Source: Actinomadura craniellae (GTDB lineage Bacteria > Actinomycetota > Actinomycetes > Streptosporangiales > Streptosporangiaceae). From it: a stretch of 64,000 bases of DNA. The stretch spans positions 62,001-126,000 of the forward strand of contig NZ_QLYX01000020.1 of assembly GCF_003289645.1 (NCBI RefSeq), read 5' to 3'. A program made the position numbers and the translations under genes. Below, one piece after another: positions 24,196 through 35,500 of this stretch (the stretch's first letter is position 1; the number at the start of each line of letters is the position of its first letter). The notes beneath the pieces are model-generated. The model had not been told where the DNA came from. It saw only the letters and a list, made by a program, of their open reading frames with translations, and searched no databases.

Positions 24196-24984
24196 ATGGA
24201 GGTGGCGCGGAGGCCGGAACATCCGCTGCTGCGGAGGTTCGTGCGGTCGGTCGGGTACTACGAGTTCGGCGGGCCCACAGTGCGGGAGCGGATGCTGCCG
24301 ACCGGGGCGATGCAACTGCTGGTGAACCTGGACGCCGACGAGATGCACGAGTACGACGGCGACCGGGTGCTGCGGTTCGGCGGGGCCGTGATGCAGGGGG
24401 CCCGGTCGCACTACTGCGAGAGCGACACCGACCAGCAGCGGGCGATCGCGGTGGTGTCGTTCGAGCCGGGCGGGGGGTTCCCGTTCTTCGCCGCGCCGCC
24501 CGCGGCGACCGCCGGGCACCTGGTGGAGATCGACGCGCTGTGGGGGCGGCCCGGCGCCGTGCTGCGGGAGCGGCTGCTGGAGGCCGCCTCGCCCGAGGCG
24601 AAGCTGCGCGTCCTGGAGGACGTGCTGCTGGAGAACGCCGCCGAGCCGCCGGAACCGGCGATCGCCTGCGCGGTGGCGACCCTGGAGCGCGGGGCGCCGG
24701 TCGGGGAGGTCGCCGACCGGCTCGGCTTGACGACCAAGACGTTCACCCGCCGGTTCCACGACCGGGTCGGGCTCACCCCGAAGCGCTACGCGCGGGTGCG
24801 GCGGTTCCAGCGCGCGCTGGCGTCCGTGCCGCACGACCGGCCGCCCGACTGGGCCGAGATCGCGGTGAGCTGCGGCTACTACGACCAGTCGCACCTGATC
24901 CGCGACTTCCACGAGTTCGCCGGGATGAGCCCGACCCGGTACCGGCCCCGCGCACCGCACGAGCTCAACCACGTCCCCGTGTGA
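24196..24984 (+). CDS. AraC-family transcriptional regulator
   Basis: 262 residues with an N-terminal DUF6597-like sensor (LLRRFVRSVGYYEF) and a C-terminal AraC DNA-binding domain: EVADRLGLTTKTFTRRFHDRVGLTPKRYARV (first HTH) and WAEIAVSCGYYDQSHLIRDFHEFAGMSPTRYR (second HTH, shown by key residues). It diverges from the RibD-type reductase gene with a 183-bp shared promoter region, so it probably controls that gene. Start ATG 24196. Confidence 0.9.
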   Translation: MEVARRPEHPLLRRFVRSVGYYEFGGPTVRERMLPTGAMQLLVNLDADEMHEYDGDRVLRFGGAVMQGARSHYCESDTDQQRAIAVVSFEPGGGFPFFAAPPAATAGHLVEIDALWGRPGAVLRERLLEAASPEAKLRVLEDVLLENAAEPPEPAIACAVATLERGAPVGEVADRLGLTTKTFTRRFHDRVGLTPKRYARVRRFQRALASVPHDRPPDWAEIAVSCGYYDQSHLIRDFHEFAGMSPTRYRPRAPHELNHVPV

Positions 24985-25004
24985 GCCTCCCCGGGCCGGG
25001 CCGG

Positions 25005-26240
25005 TCAGCGGGTGACGGCGGGGTCGGCGGCGAGGGCGAAGCGGTCGCCCGACAGCATTCGCCGGACGCGGAGCACGATCTCCAGGTCGAAGCAGAGTTC
25101 GGGGTCGAGCAGTTGGTCGCCGAACAGCTCGTCCAGTTGCCGCAGCCGGTAGCGGACGGTCTGCGGGTGGACGTGCAGGCGGCTGGCGACCTCGTTGGCG
25201 TTGCGGCTCGACTGCAGCCAGGCCAGGAGCGTCTCGGCCAGCCGGTCCTGCTGGCTGGGGCGCAGGTGTTCCAGTGGGGCCAGCCGTAGCGCGCCCAGGC
25301 CGGCGAGCAGGTCCTCGTCCTCGAACAGGATCAGCGTGGACATGTGCTCGACGCTGCGGGCCACGCCACAGGGCTCGATGATCTTTCGCTCCACCAGGGC
25401 CAGCGTCTTGCGGGCCCACCGCATCGAGCGGGCCGCCTCGGCGACCGGCACGGTCGGGCCGAGCGCGACGGTGCGGCCGTGCAGCGCCCGGTCGACCATC
25501 CGGGACCGGCCGGGGCCGTCCGGGTCGGGCACGATCAGCGCCGGTTCGTGCCGGGTGAGGTCGACCAGGACGTCGGCGGGGAAGACGGGTTGCGGCTCGT
25601 CCCGGTGCAGGCGGCTCAGTGCCGCGACGGCCACCGTCCGGGGCATCGGCCAGTGCGCGGCGGCGGCGTGCTCGGCGATCGGCTCGGGCGACACCGGCGG
25701 GTCGGTCAGCAGCATGTCGATCAGGTGCCTGCGGCGGCGTTGCATCGCCCCGACGACGTCCGCCCGGGCCTGTGCGTGCCCCTCGGCCGCCGCCTCGGCC
25801 AGTTCGTGCTGGAACAGCAGCAGGTCCTCGCCCAGCGTGCCCAGCGTGCGGGGCAGCGCGCCGAACCGGTCGGCCCCGGTCACGACGTGCCGCCAGGCGA
25901 CCAGCCCGCCGACGCGCAGTGCGGTGTGGATCGTCTCCAGGTCGCGTCCCTCGGCCGCCTCACTGCGGCCGATCGCCCGGAAGAACTCCATGACCGGGCG
26001 GGGGTCCGCCTCGACGTAGGAGATCCGGTCGGTGAAGTGCTGGAGCACGCTCTCGACGACGTACCGGAGGGTGGCCGAGCAGGGGTCGTCCTCGGGACGG
26101 TCGTACTCGCGCACCCGGCTCCGGATCTCGGTGATCACGTCGTCGACCACCGCGTCCAGGTGCGGTCCGAGCCGGCCGGCCAGGTCCCGGGGTGCGCCGG
26201 CCCGGGACCGGCCGACGGCTACAAGGTTCGTGCCTGCCAC
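25005..26240 (-). CDS. PucR-family transcriptional regulator
   Basis: 411 residues. N-terminal RsbRD-like helical domain (about 20-165), middle GGDEF-like/CdaR region, and C-terminal PucR HTH: WLQSSRNANEVASRLHVHPQ then TVRYRLRQLDELFGDQLLDP. A paralogue of the same type lies at 53.7 kb. It starts at GTG 26240 after AGGAGG. Its target is unknown; the cytochrome b gene diverges from it across 311 bp. Confidence 0.9.
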   Translation of the reverse strand: MAGTNLVAVGRSRAGAPRDLAGRLGPHLDAVVDDVITEIRSRVREYDRPEDDPCSATLRYVVESVLQHFTDRISYVEADPRPVMEFFRAIGRSEAAEGRDLETIHTALRVGGLVAWRHVVTGADRFGALPRTLGTLGEDLLLFQHELAEAAAEGHAQARADVVGAMQRRRRHLIDMLLTDPPVSPEPIAEHAAAAHWPMPRTVAVAALSRLHRDEPQPVFPADVLVDLTRHEPALIVPDPDGPGRSRMVDRALHGRTVALGPTVPVAEAARSMRWARKTLALVERKIIEPCGVARSVEHMSTLILFEDEDLLAGLGALRLAPLEHLRPSQQDRLAETLLAWLQSSRNANEVASRLHVHPQTVRYRLRQLDELFGDQLLDPELCFDLEIVLRVRRMLSGDRFALAADPAVTR

Positions 26241-26551
26241 GTGGCGGCCTCCTGCCTTGGTCGCCCCCGCCGGTGGGAGGGCGCTCGATGTAACTGATTA
26301 CTTACGTGAGCTACATCATGTCCCGGAAACCCGCCAGTACGCAAGGCCACTTCCCCGACACCCCCGACGACCTGCAACCATCACCCTGAGTTAGGGCGAG
26401 CCACCGCGGAGAGTACGATCGGTGTCGTCCCCCTGGATGAAAATTCGTGCATCGATGTCACATTCCGGGTACGGGGCACGTCTCCAGGGGAGAGCCACCA
26501 CGAAGGCGCGGGCGGCGCCGTCCGCGCAGGAGACGACCCAGGGAGTCCGGC
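26241..26551. other. Divergent intergenic region pucR/qcrB
   Basis: 311 bp with no gene. It contains GATGTA (26287-26292) and TACATC (26312-26317), a 6-bp inverted repeat around 19 bp in an AT-richer patch, which may be part of the pucR promoter. Nothing else stands out. Confidence 0.4.
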
Positions 26552-28201
26552 GTGAGCGATTCCTCGACTCGGCGGCCGCCCAAGGCACTCGCCGGCCTCG
26601 GCTCGGCGACCGACGACCGGTTCGGCGGTGCCGCGTTCGCCAAGAAGGCGATCCGCAAGGCGTTCCCCGACCACTGGAGCTTCCTCCTCGGTGAGATCGC
26701 GCTGTACAGCTTCGTGATCATCCTCATCACCGGGGTCTTCCTGACCTTCTTCTTCCAGCCGAGCGGCACCGAGACCGTCTACAACGGCTCGTACGAGAAG
26801 CTGCGCGGCGTCACCATGAGCGAGGCCTACGCCTCCACCCTGCACATCAGCTTCGACGTCCGCGGCGGGCTGCTGACCCGGCAGATCCACCACTGGGCGA
26901 CGGTCCTGTTCCTGGCCTCGATCCTCGTCCACCTGCTGCGCAACTTCTTCACCGGCGCGTTCCGCAAGCCCCGCGAGCTGAACTGGCTGATCGGCGTCGT
27001 GCTGTTCATCCTGGTGCTGCTCAACGGGCTGTTCGGCTACTCGCTCCCCGACGACCTGCTGTCGGGCACCGGGCTGCGCATCCTGGAAGGGGTGCTGCTG
27101 TCGATCCCGGTGGTGGGAACGTACCTGACGCTGTTCCTGTTCGGCGGGGAGTTCCCGAGTTCCGCGAGCTTCCTGCCCCGGCTGTACACCATCCACGTGC
27201 TGCTGATCCCCGGCATCCTGGCCGCGCTGATCCCGCTGCACGCGGTGGTGCTCACCTGGCGGGCGACCCACACCCAGTTCCCGGGCCGGGGCAGCACCAA
27301 CCGGACGGTCCGCGGCTACCCGTTCTTCCCGGTGTTCATCGCCAAGACCACCGCCTACTTCCTGTGGACGTTCGCGGCGGTGACGGTCCTGGCCGCCTTC
27401 TTCCAGATCAACCCGGTCTGGCTGTACGGGCCCTACGACCCGGGGGCGATCAGCGCGGGCTCCCAGCCCGACTGGTACATGGGCTTCCTGGAGGGCGCGC
27501 TGCGGATGATGCCGTCCTGGCAGATCGAGCTGTGGGGGCACACCCTCGCGATGAGCGTGATCATCCCGGCCCTGGTGGTGCCCGGGCTGCTGTTCACCGG
27601 GCTGGCCGTCTACCCGTTCCTGGAACGCTGGGTGACCGGTGACCGCGAGATCCACCACCTGCTCGACCGGCCGCGCGACGTGCCCGCGCGGACCGGCATC
27701 GGGATGGCCGGGGTGACGTTCTACGGCATCCTCTGGCTGGCCGGCGCCAACGACATCATCGCCGACCGGTTCCAGATCTCGCTGTTCGCGACGACCTGGT
27801 TCTTCCGCTTCGCGATCTTCCTGGGCCCGGTGCTCGCCTACATCGTGGCGTACCGCATCTGCCTGGGCCTGCAACGGCGCGACCGCGACCTGGTGGCGCA
27901 CGGGCTGGAGACCGGCACCATCCGGCAGGGCGCGGACGGCGAGTTCTACGAGGTGCACCGGCACATCGACGTGCCCCGGATCACCGACCCGCGGCCCCGG
28001 GCGGCGGTGCCGCTCGGCGAGCCGGACGGGGAGGGCATCCCGCCCAAGGAGGCCCGCGGCCCGCTCGGCCGCACCCGGGTCGCGCTGAACCGGCACTTCC
28101 GCGCGGATCTGGCGGTCCCGCCGAACGGCGAGCGCAGGGCCAAGGAGGCTGAGGAGATCGAGGCCCCGCGCCCGCCGGAGGTCGATCAGCGGCGCCGGTA
28201 G
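26552..28201 (+). CDS. qcrB: Solitary cytochrome b subunit of bc1 complex (QcrB-like)
   Basis: 549-residue membrane protein of the QcrB group: heme-ligand helices with the His pairs in RQIHHWATVLFLASILVHLL and YTIHVLLIPGILAALIPLHA, the quinone-site motif PDWYMGF in place of PEWY, at least eight membrane helices and the long hydrophilic actinobacterial C-tail. Normally qcrB follows qcrC and qcrA; here neither is present and flanking genes are unrelated, so this is probably a second, orphan copy. GTG 26552 follows GGGAG. Its 3' end overlaps the convergent ccr by 16 bases. Confidence 0.9.
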   Translation: MSDSSTRRPPKALAGLGSATDDRFGGAAFAKKAIRKAFPDHWSFLLGEIALYSFVIILITGVFLTFFFQPSGTETVYNGSYEKLRGVTMSEAYASTLHISFDVRGGLLTRQIHHWATVLFLASILVHLLRNFFTGAFRKPRELNWLIGVVLFILVLLNGLFGYSLPDDLLSGTGLRILEGVLLSIPVVGTYLTLFLFGGEFPSSASFLPRLYTIHVLLIPGILAALIPLHAVVLTWRATHTQFPGRGSTNRTVRGYPFFPVFIAKTTAYFLWTFAAVTVLAAFFQINPVWLYGPYDPGAISAGSQPDWYMGFLEGALRMMPSWQIELWGHTLAMSVIIPALVVPGLLFTGLAVYPFLERWVTGDREIHHLLDRPRDVPARTGIGMAGVTFYGILWLAGANDIIADRFQISLFATTWFFRFAIFLGPVLAYIVAYRICLGLQRRDRDLVAHGLETGTIRQGADGEFYEVHRHIDVPRITDPRPRAAVPLGEPDGEGIPPKEARGPLGRTRVALNRHFRADLAVPPNGERRAKEAEEIEAPRPPEVDQRRR

Positions 28202-29505
28202 AGGGTGATCCTGTCCTCGCCGATGCGCTCGCGCTTGGCGGGGTCGTCGACGCCCTGGTGCTCCTCGGTGGCGGCGCAGAGCACGGCGACCTTGCCGACG
28301 TGCTGGTTGGTCTGCACCGCGCGGGTGGCCTCACCGACCTCGTCCAGCGTGAAGACCGTGGACAGCGTCGGGTGGATCATGCCCAGGTTGATCAGCCGGT
28401 TGGTGGCCACGGCCTCGGCGTAGTTGAAGCCGTGGCTGCCGATGATGCGCTTGAGCCGCATCCACAGGAACCGGTTGTCGAACTCGTGCTTGTACCCGGT
28501 CGAGGAGCCGCAGGTGACGACGACGCCACCGCGGGCGGCCACGTACACCGAGGCGCCGAAGGTCTCCTGGCCCAGGTACTCGAAGACGATCTGCGGGTCC
28601 TCGCCGACCAGCCGGCGGACCGCCTCGCCGAGGACGCGCCCCGCCTTGGGGTGCCGCATGCCGTGCTCGCCGAACTCGAACTCGGAGCGGTTGATCACGT
28701 GTTCGCAGCCCTGCGCCCGGACCAGCTCGGCCTTCTCCGCGGAGGAGACCACGGCCACCGGGATGCCGCCGCCGTTGCGGACGAGCTGGGTGGCGTACGA
28801 GCCGAGCCCGCCGGTGCCGCCCCAGATCAGCACCACGTCGCCCTGCTTCATCCGGGCGCTGTGCAGGCCGACGAGCATCCGGTACGCGGTGGCCGCGCAC
28901 AGCGTGTTGGACGCCGCCTCCTCCCAGCTCAGGTGGGTCGGCTTGGGGATCAGCTGGTTGGCCTTGACCACGCAGAAGTCACCGAAGGCGCCGAAGTTGT
29001 TCTCGAAGCCCCAGGCGAGCTGCCCGGTGGCCAGCATCGAGTCCTCGTAGGAGAGGTGGTCCTCCTCGTCGAAGATCCCCGGGGAGACGACGACCTTGTC
29101 GCCGACCTTCCACTTGCGCACCCCGGACCCGATCCGGACGACCACGCCGCAGGCGTCCGAACCGAGGATGTGGTACGGCAGGTCGTGCCGGGCGCCGTTC
29201 CAGCCCGTCCGGCCGAGCTTCTCCAGGAAGGCGAAGGTCGGCACCGGCTCGAAGATCGCCGACCAGACGGTGTTGTAGTTGATCGCGGCGGCCATCACCG
29301 CGACGACCACCTCGTCGGGGGCGAGCTCCGGCATGTCCACATCGCCGACGTGGATCGACCGGCGCACGTCCTTGTCGGTCATCCCGTCGAAGATGCCGAC
29401 CTCGTCCTTGCGGGTGTACGCGGCCCGGAACCTGGTCGGCAGGTCCAGGGCCTGGAGTTCGCCACCGGCCGCGCCGGCTCTGACAGCTTCCAGCAGGTCA
29501 GACAT
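28186..29505 (-). CDS. ccr: Crotonyl-CoA carboxylase/reductase
   Basis: 439-residue MDR enzyme that reductively carboxylates 2-enoyl-CoA with NADPH and CO2 to give alkylmalonyl-CoA PKS extender units. Visible: INYNTVWSAIFEP (CO2-site Asn), WGFENNFGAFGDF (Phe-Glu pair), NADPH loop IWGGTGGLGSYATQ, and IIGSHGFNYAEA (CO2-site His). It starts three bases after the PKS stop, with its ribosome binding site GGAGGA inside the PKS end, so the two are translationally coupled. Chain-length preference cannot be read; ethyl- or longer alkylmalonyl-CoA are possible. Confidence 0.93.
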   Translation of the reverse strand: MSDLLEAVRAGAAGGELQALDLPTRFRAAYTRKDEVGIFDGMTDKDVRRSIHVGDVDMPELAPDEVVVAVMAAAINYNTVWSAIFEPVPTFAFLEKLGRTGWNGARHDLPYHILGSDACGVVVRIGSGVRKWKVGDKVVVSPGIFDEEDHLSYEDSMLATGQLAWGFENNFGAFGDFCVVKANQLIPKPTHLSWEEAASNTLCAATAYRMLVGLHSARMKQGDVVLIWGGTGGLGSYATQLVRNGGGIPVAVVSSAEKAELVRAQGCEHVINRSEFEFGEHGMRHPKAGRVLGEAVRRLVGEDPQIVFEYLGQETFGASVYVAARGGVVVTCGSSTGYKHEFDNRFLWMRLKRIIGSHGFNYAEAVATNRLINLGMIHPTLSTVFTLDEVGEATRAVQTNQHVGKVAVLCAATEEHQGVDDPAKRERIGEDRITLYRRR

Positions 29506-29508
29506 CGA

Positions 29509-32500
29509 TCATCCTCCGGTTACGGGGATCGGTCCCGATTCGTGCACTGCGAGCTGCTCGGCCAGGTGTGCGGCGAGTACCTCCACGCCCGGCGGGTCGA
29601 GCAGGTTGAGATGGTGAACCCCCGGGATCGTGACGATCTCCAGGTTGGAGCAGAGCCCCCCGAAACCGTTGGTCCCATCGAGCTCGTAGCGGGTGTCCCG
29701 CACGGCCCACGGCGTCTCCTCCGGCGCGTGGTACAGCACCACGCGGCCGGCGTAGGGGCCGGGCGTGTACGCCTCCAGCGAGCGGGTGTCCTGATGGGAG
29801 GTGAGCTGGTGGGTCAGCACCGCGGGCGGCAGGTACTCGATCAGCGGTGCCGCGCGCTCCATCACCAGCGCGAACTGCGCGTCCTCGTCCAGGCCGGCCA
29901 GTTCCTCGTAGCCGAGGGTCAGGTCCAGGCCGTAGGTCTCGTTGAGGTAGCCGACGAACGCGGCGAACCGGCGGGCGAGGGTGTCGGACTCGTCCTCGAC
30001 CGGCCGCGGTAGACCCGCGTCGAACAGCGCGACCAGTTCGACCTCGCGGCCGGCGGAGGTGAGCTGCCGGGCGGTCTCGTAGGCGAGTACCCCGCCGAAC
30101 GACCACCCGCCGAGCCGGAACGGCCCCTCGGGCTGCGCCGCCTGGAGGTGCTCGGCGTAGCGGGCCGCCCGCTCCACCACGCTGGGCGCGTCCTCGAACC
30201 GCTCCAGCCCGTACACCGGGCGGTCGGGGCCGAGCAGCGCGACGAGCTGCTGGTAGCAGCCGGTGGTGCCGCCCGCCGGATGCGCGATGAAGATCGGCAG
30301 CCGGCCGGTGGCGCCGGCGTTGAGCGGCCGGACGGTCTGCCGCGCCGCCTCCTCGTCGACCGACCGGATGAGCTCGGCGACGTGCTCGGGCGTCGGGACG
30401 GCGAACACCTCCGACCGGCTGATCTCGCCGCCCAGCTCGGCCACCAGGTGGGCCACCACCTGGTCGGCCTGGTGGTCCTGGCCGCCCAGCTCGAAGAAGT
30501 CGTCGGTGGCGCCGACCGGGCGGACGCCGAGAACGTCCTCGAAGATCCGCGCGGCCAGCCGCTCGGCGGCGTCCCGCGGCAGCACGTAGGGACGGCCGGC
30601 CGGGGCGGCCTCCGCCCCGGCGGTGCTGCTCGGGGCGGCGTCCAGCCCCAGCTCGCCCGCCGCCCACTCCTCGAACGCGTTGACGCTGGCGCCCTGGAGC
30701 AGGATCGCGGCGGGCACGGTCAGCCCGAGGTCGTGCTCGACCGCGCTCTTGATCCGCACCGCCACCAGCGAGTCGAGTCCCAGGTCGGTCAGCGGGGTCG
30801 CCGGGTCCAGCCGGTCGGCGTCGAAGCCGAGCACCGCGGCGACCCGGTACCGGACCTGGCCGGCGATCAGCCGCCGGGCCTCCGCCGGGTCGGTCACCTC
30901 GCGCAGCGCCGCCGCGCCGATCCACTCCCCGCCGTCGCCGGCCGCCACGTCCGCCGCCTCGACCAGCGCGGCGAAGTACGGCATCCGCCGGATCTCGGGG
31001 AACAGCGCGAGCGCCGTCGCCGGGTCGAACCGCAGCACGCCGGTGGCGGGCCGGTCGTGCGCGAGCAGGACCTCCAGCGCCTCCGCGCCCTCCTCGGGGC
31101 TGATCGGGTCGAGCACCGCGACCGACAGGTCGGCGGCGCCGCCGACCCGCGCCCAGGTGCCCCAGTTGACCGTGGTGCCGGGCAGCCCCTGCGCCCGCCG
31201 CCAGGTGATCAGCGCGTCCAGGGCGGCGTTGGCGGCGGCGTAGGAGCCCTGGCCGGGCGAGCCGAGCAGCGCCGCGGCCGAGGAGTGCACGGCGAAGAAG
31301 TCCAGGTCGAGGCCGGCGGTGGCGGCGTGCAGCCGGTGCGCGCCGGTGACCTTCGCCGCCCAGACCCGGGCCAGGTCCGCCCGGCCCAGGTCGGCGACCA
31401 GCCGGTCGTCCATGACGCCCGCGCCGTGCACCACCCCGCACAGCCGGCGGCCGCCCTCCTGGGCCACCTCGACCAGCCGCTCGGCCGTGCCGGGCGCGGC
31501 GACGTCGCCGAGCACGACGCCGACGTCCACCCCGCTCTCGCGCAGCCGGGCGATGGTCTTCTCCGCCTCGGGGGACGGCCCGGACCGGCCCGACAGCACG
31601 ATCCGGCACGCGCCGCGCTCGGCCAGCATCCGCGCGGTGACCAGGCCGACTCCGCCGTACCCGCCGGTGATGATGTATGACCCGCCGCGCCGGACGACCC
31701 GGCGTGGCCGACCGGTGAACGGCGGGGCGGCGGCCAGCCGGGCCGCGTACCGCCGGCCGTCGCGCCAGGCGACCTCGGCGTCCTCGCCGGGCCCGGCGAA
31801 CTCGGCGGCCAGTTCGGAGGCGGAGCCGGCGTCCACCAGGGTGGCGCGCAGCGCGGGGTGCTCGAAGCCCAGCACCCGCACCAGCGCCCGCACCGGGGCC
31901 TGGCCGGGGTCGCCGGCCTCGCCCGCGGCGACCGCCAGCGCGCCCCGGGTCGCCACGAACAGCCGGGGCGGCGGGGCGCCGGCGGCCAGGGCGCGGGCCA
32001 GCGCGGCGGTGGCGAAGATCAGCCGTTCGTCGGTCAGCTCGGCGGGCGGCACCATGAGGACCCGGGCGGGCCGGTGCTCCAGCGCCGCGCGGGCGGCGGG
32101 CTCGGCGTCGTCCCAGTCGACCGGGACGGTGGACGTCCCGCCGTCCTCGTCGAGGACCAGCAGCCCCCCGCCGGGGAACACCTCCTCGACCAGGGAGGTG
32201 TCGGCGGGCTCGATCGGGTCGGTCTCCGCCCAGGTCGGCTCGATGAGCTTGTCGGCCAGCGGGACGGGGACGTCCGCGCGCTCCACCCGGCGCAGCACCA
32301 CGCCGGTGGCGGCCAGCAGCACCCGGCCGTCTCCGTCGAGCAACTGGACGGCGCCCAGCGGCCCCTCCTCACCGTGCACCACCTCGGCCCGGCAGGACCC
32401 GCCCCGGTGGGTCGGGCCGTACACGCGCAGCGAGCCGATCGACTCGGGCAGCCACGTCCCCTCGCCGGCCGCGGCGCCGAGCGCCGCCAGGCAGCGGTCG

Positions 32501-35500
32501 AGGACCTCCGGGTGCAGGCGGTGGTGCCGGCTGCCGCGGGCCGCCGGCTCGATCGGGATGCCCTCCCCGGCGGCCGGCGGGGTTGCGGGACGGTCGTCGG
32601 TCACGACGTCGGCGGCGGCCACCCGGACCCAGGTCCCGGCGGCGGTGCGGGCGTGGATCTCCACCTGCTGGTCGGCCTCCGCGTAGGTGGTGGTGACGGT
32701 GACCCCGTCGCCCAGCGGCAGCGGCCGCTCCAGCCAGAGCGCGTTCACCCGGATCTCGCCGGTGCCCAGCACCTGGCCGGCGGCGGCCAGCGCCATCTCG
32801 GCCTGGGCGGCGGCGGGCAGCAGGGCGATGCCGTGCACCCGGGCGGCGGCGAGCCAGCCCTCGGCGGCCAGGTCGGCGCGCCAGGCGTGCCGGTCCTCGC
32901 CGGGCAGCTCGACGTGCGCGCCCAGCAGCGGGTGCTCGTCGCGGCCGCCGTTCGGGCGGGCGGGGGGCGCCATCCAGTGCCGCTCGTGCCGCCAGGGGGC
33001 GAGCGGCAGGTCGGCGACCGCGCCGCCCGCCGGGCCGGCCACGGCGAAGCCGTGCGCGGCCAGGGTGGCGAGCTGGGCGTGGAAGGTGAGCGTGTCGTCG
33101 GTCTCCTCGCCCTTGCGGGCCCGCTTGAGGGTGTGGACGACCAGCGCGCCCTCGCCCTCCAGGGTCTCGTTCACCGCCGGGGCCAGGATCGGGTGCGCGT
33201 TCACCTCGATGAACGTGCGGTGGCCGTCCTCGGCGGCGGCGGCCACCGCGGCGGCCAGCCGGACCGGGTTGCGCAGGTTGGCGGCCCAGTAGCCGGCGTC
33301 CAGGGTGGCCGCGGCGCGGGGGTCGTCGAGCGCGGTGGTGTAGAGCGTCACGCCGTGCGGTTCCCGTGGCCGGAGGTCGGTGAGCTGGGCGCGCAGCGGG
33401 TCCAGCAGCGGGTCGACCTGCGGCGAGTGCCCGGCGCCCTCGGCCTTCACCATCCGGGCCAGCCGTCCCTCGGCTTCGGCCCGTTCGACCACGGCGGCGA
33501 CCTGGTCGGCGTCGCCGGTCACCACGGTCTGCCGGGGCGAGGAGTACACGGCGGGGTACACCTCGGGCAGGTCGCGGGTGAGCGCCCGCACCTCCTCGGC
33601 GGACGCGCCGAGCACGGCCATCGCGCCGCCGCCGACCAGCTTGCCCAGCAGGCGGGAGCGCCGGCAGATGACCTTGACGCCGTCCTGGAGCGACAGGGCG
33701 CCCGCGACCACGGCGGCGGCGACCTCGCCCATGGAATGGCCGATCACGGCGGCGGGGACCACCCCGTAGCCGGCCCACATCCGGGCCAGGCCGAGCTGCA
33801 CGCCGAACAGCGCCGGCATGATCTCTTCCGGGCCCTGTGGCTCGCGGCCCTCCTCCAGCATCTCCCAGAGGGAGAAGCCCAGCTCGTCCGCGACCAGCGG
33901 GTCGAGGTCGTCGATCGCCTCGGCGAACGCGGGCTCCTCCTCCAGCAGCCGCCGCGCCATGCCGGGGCGTTGCGCCCCGTACCCGGAGAACACCAGCACC
34001 GGCCGGGCCGGGGTACCCAGCGCGCTGCCGGTCGCCAGGCCCGGGTGCGGGCGGCCGTCGGCCAGCGCGCGCAGCCCGTCGGCCAGCCCGGCCCGGTCGC
34101 GGGCCACCACGGCGGCGCGGGCCCGGCCCCGGCCGTTGCGCCGGTGCAGGGTCAGCGCGACGTCGGCGAGGGGGACGTCCTCGCGTTCCGCCACCCAGTC
34201 CGCCAGCGCGGCGGCGTGGTCGCGGATGCGGTCGGCGTCGGCGTCCGACAGCGGGTACGCCCGGACGGGCGCAGCGGACGGCTCGGGGCGGCGCGCCGGG
34301 GCGGCTTCCAGCACCACGTGCGCGTTGGTGCCGCCGAAGCCGAAGCCGGAGACCCCGGCGCGGGCCGGGCGACCCCGGTCGGGCCAGGCGGTGGGTTCGG
34401 CGACGACCTGCAGCCGCAGGTCCTCGAACGGGATGTGCGGGTTGGGCTCGCGGTAGTGCAGGCTGCGCGGGATCTCGCCGTGCGCCAGCGCCAGCACGGT
34501 CTTGATCAGGCCGGCGATGCCCGCGGCCGACTCCAGGTGCCCGAGGTTGGACTTGACCGAGCCGATCAGCAGCGGCCGGTCCGCGGGCCGGCCCGCGCCC
34601 AGCACCTCGCCCATCGCCCGGGCCTCGATGGGGTCGCCGAGGAAGGTGCCGGTGCCGTGTGCCTCGATGTAGTCGACCTCGTGCGGGTCGATCCCGGTGG
34701 TGGCGTAGACATCGCGCAGCAGGGCCCGCTGGGCGTCGGCGTTGGGCGCGACCAGGCCGTTGGAGCGGCCGTCGGAGTTGACCGCGGAGCCGCGGATCAC
34801 GGCGAGGACCCGGTCGCCGTCGCGCTCGGCGTCCGACAGCCGCTTGAGCACCACGGCGCCGCAGCCCTCGGCGCGCACCATGCCGTCGGCGGAGGCGTCG
34901 AAGGCCTTGCAGCGGCCGTCGGGGGCGGTGCCGCCGCCCTGGTCGAAGGTGATCGTGATGGTCGGTGACAGCAGCACGTTGACCCCGCCGGCCAGCGCCA
35001 CGTCGCTCTCGCCGGCGCGCAGGCTGCGCACGGCCAGGTGGGTGGAGACCAGCGACGACGAGCACGCGGTGTCGACGATCATGCTGGGGCCACGGAGATC
35101 CAGCAGGTAGGACAGCCGGTTGGCGATGATGCTGAGCGCCGCGCCTGTCGCGGTCCAACCCTCCAGGGCCGCGAGGTCGGAGGCGGTGAGCGCCGCGTAC
35201 TCCGGCGCGCTGACACCGACGAACACGCCGGTGCGGCTGCCGCGCAGCGCGGCCGGGGCCAGCCCCGCGTGCTCGAACGCCTCCCAGGCGACCTCCAGGA
35301 CGAGGCGCTGCTGCGGGTCCATGACCTGGGCCTCGCGCGGGGTGATGCCGAAGAACCGGGCGTCGAAGCCGGCGATGTCGTCGAGGAAGCCGCCGTGCCG
35401 GGTGGTCCGGGCGAGCAGGTCGGCGACCTCGGGCGACCCGTCGTCGTAGGCGTCCCAGCGGCCCTCGGGGACCTGGCCGAGGGCGTCGCGGCCCTCGGTG

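Noticed and set aside
31858-34968. Open frame of over 1000 codons antisense to the PKS
   Set aside because: Its sequence is Gly/Arg/Gln-rich shadow coding typical of high-GC DNA; the PKS on the other strand has full domain motifs.
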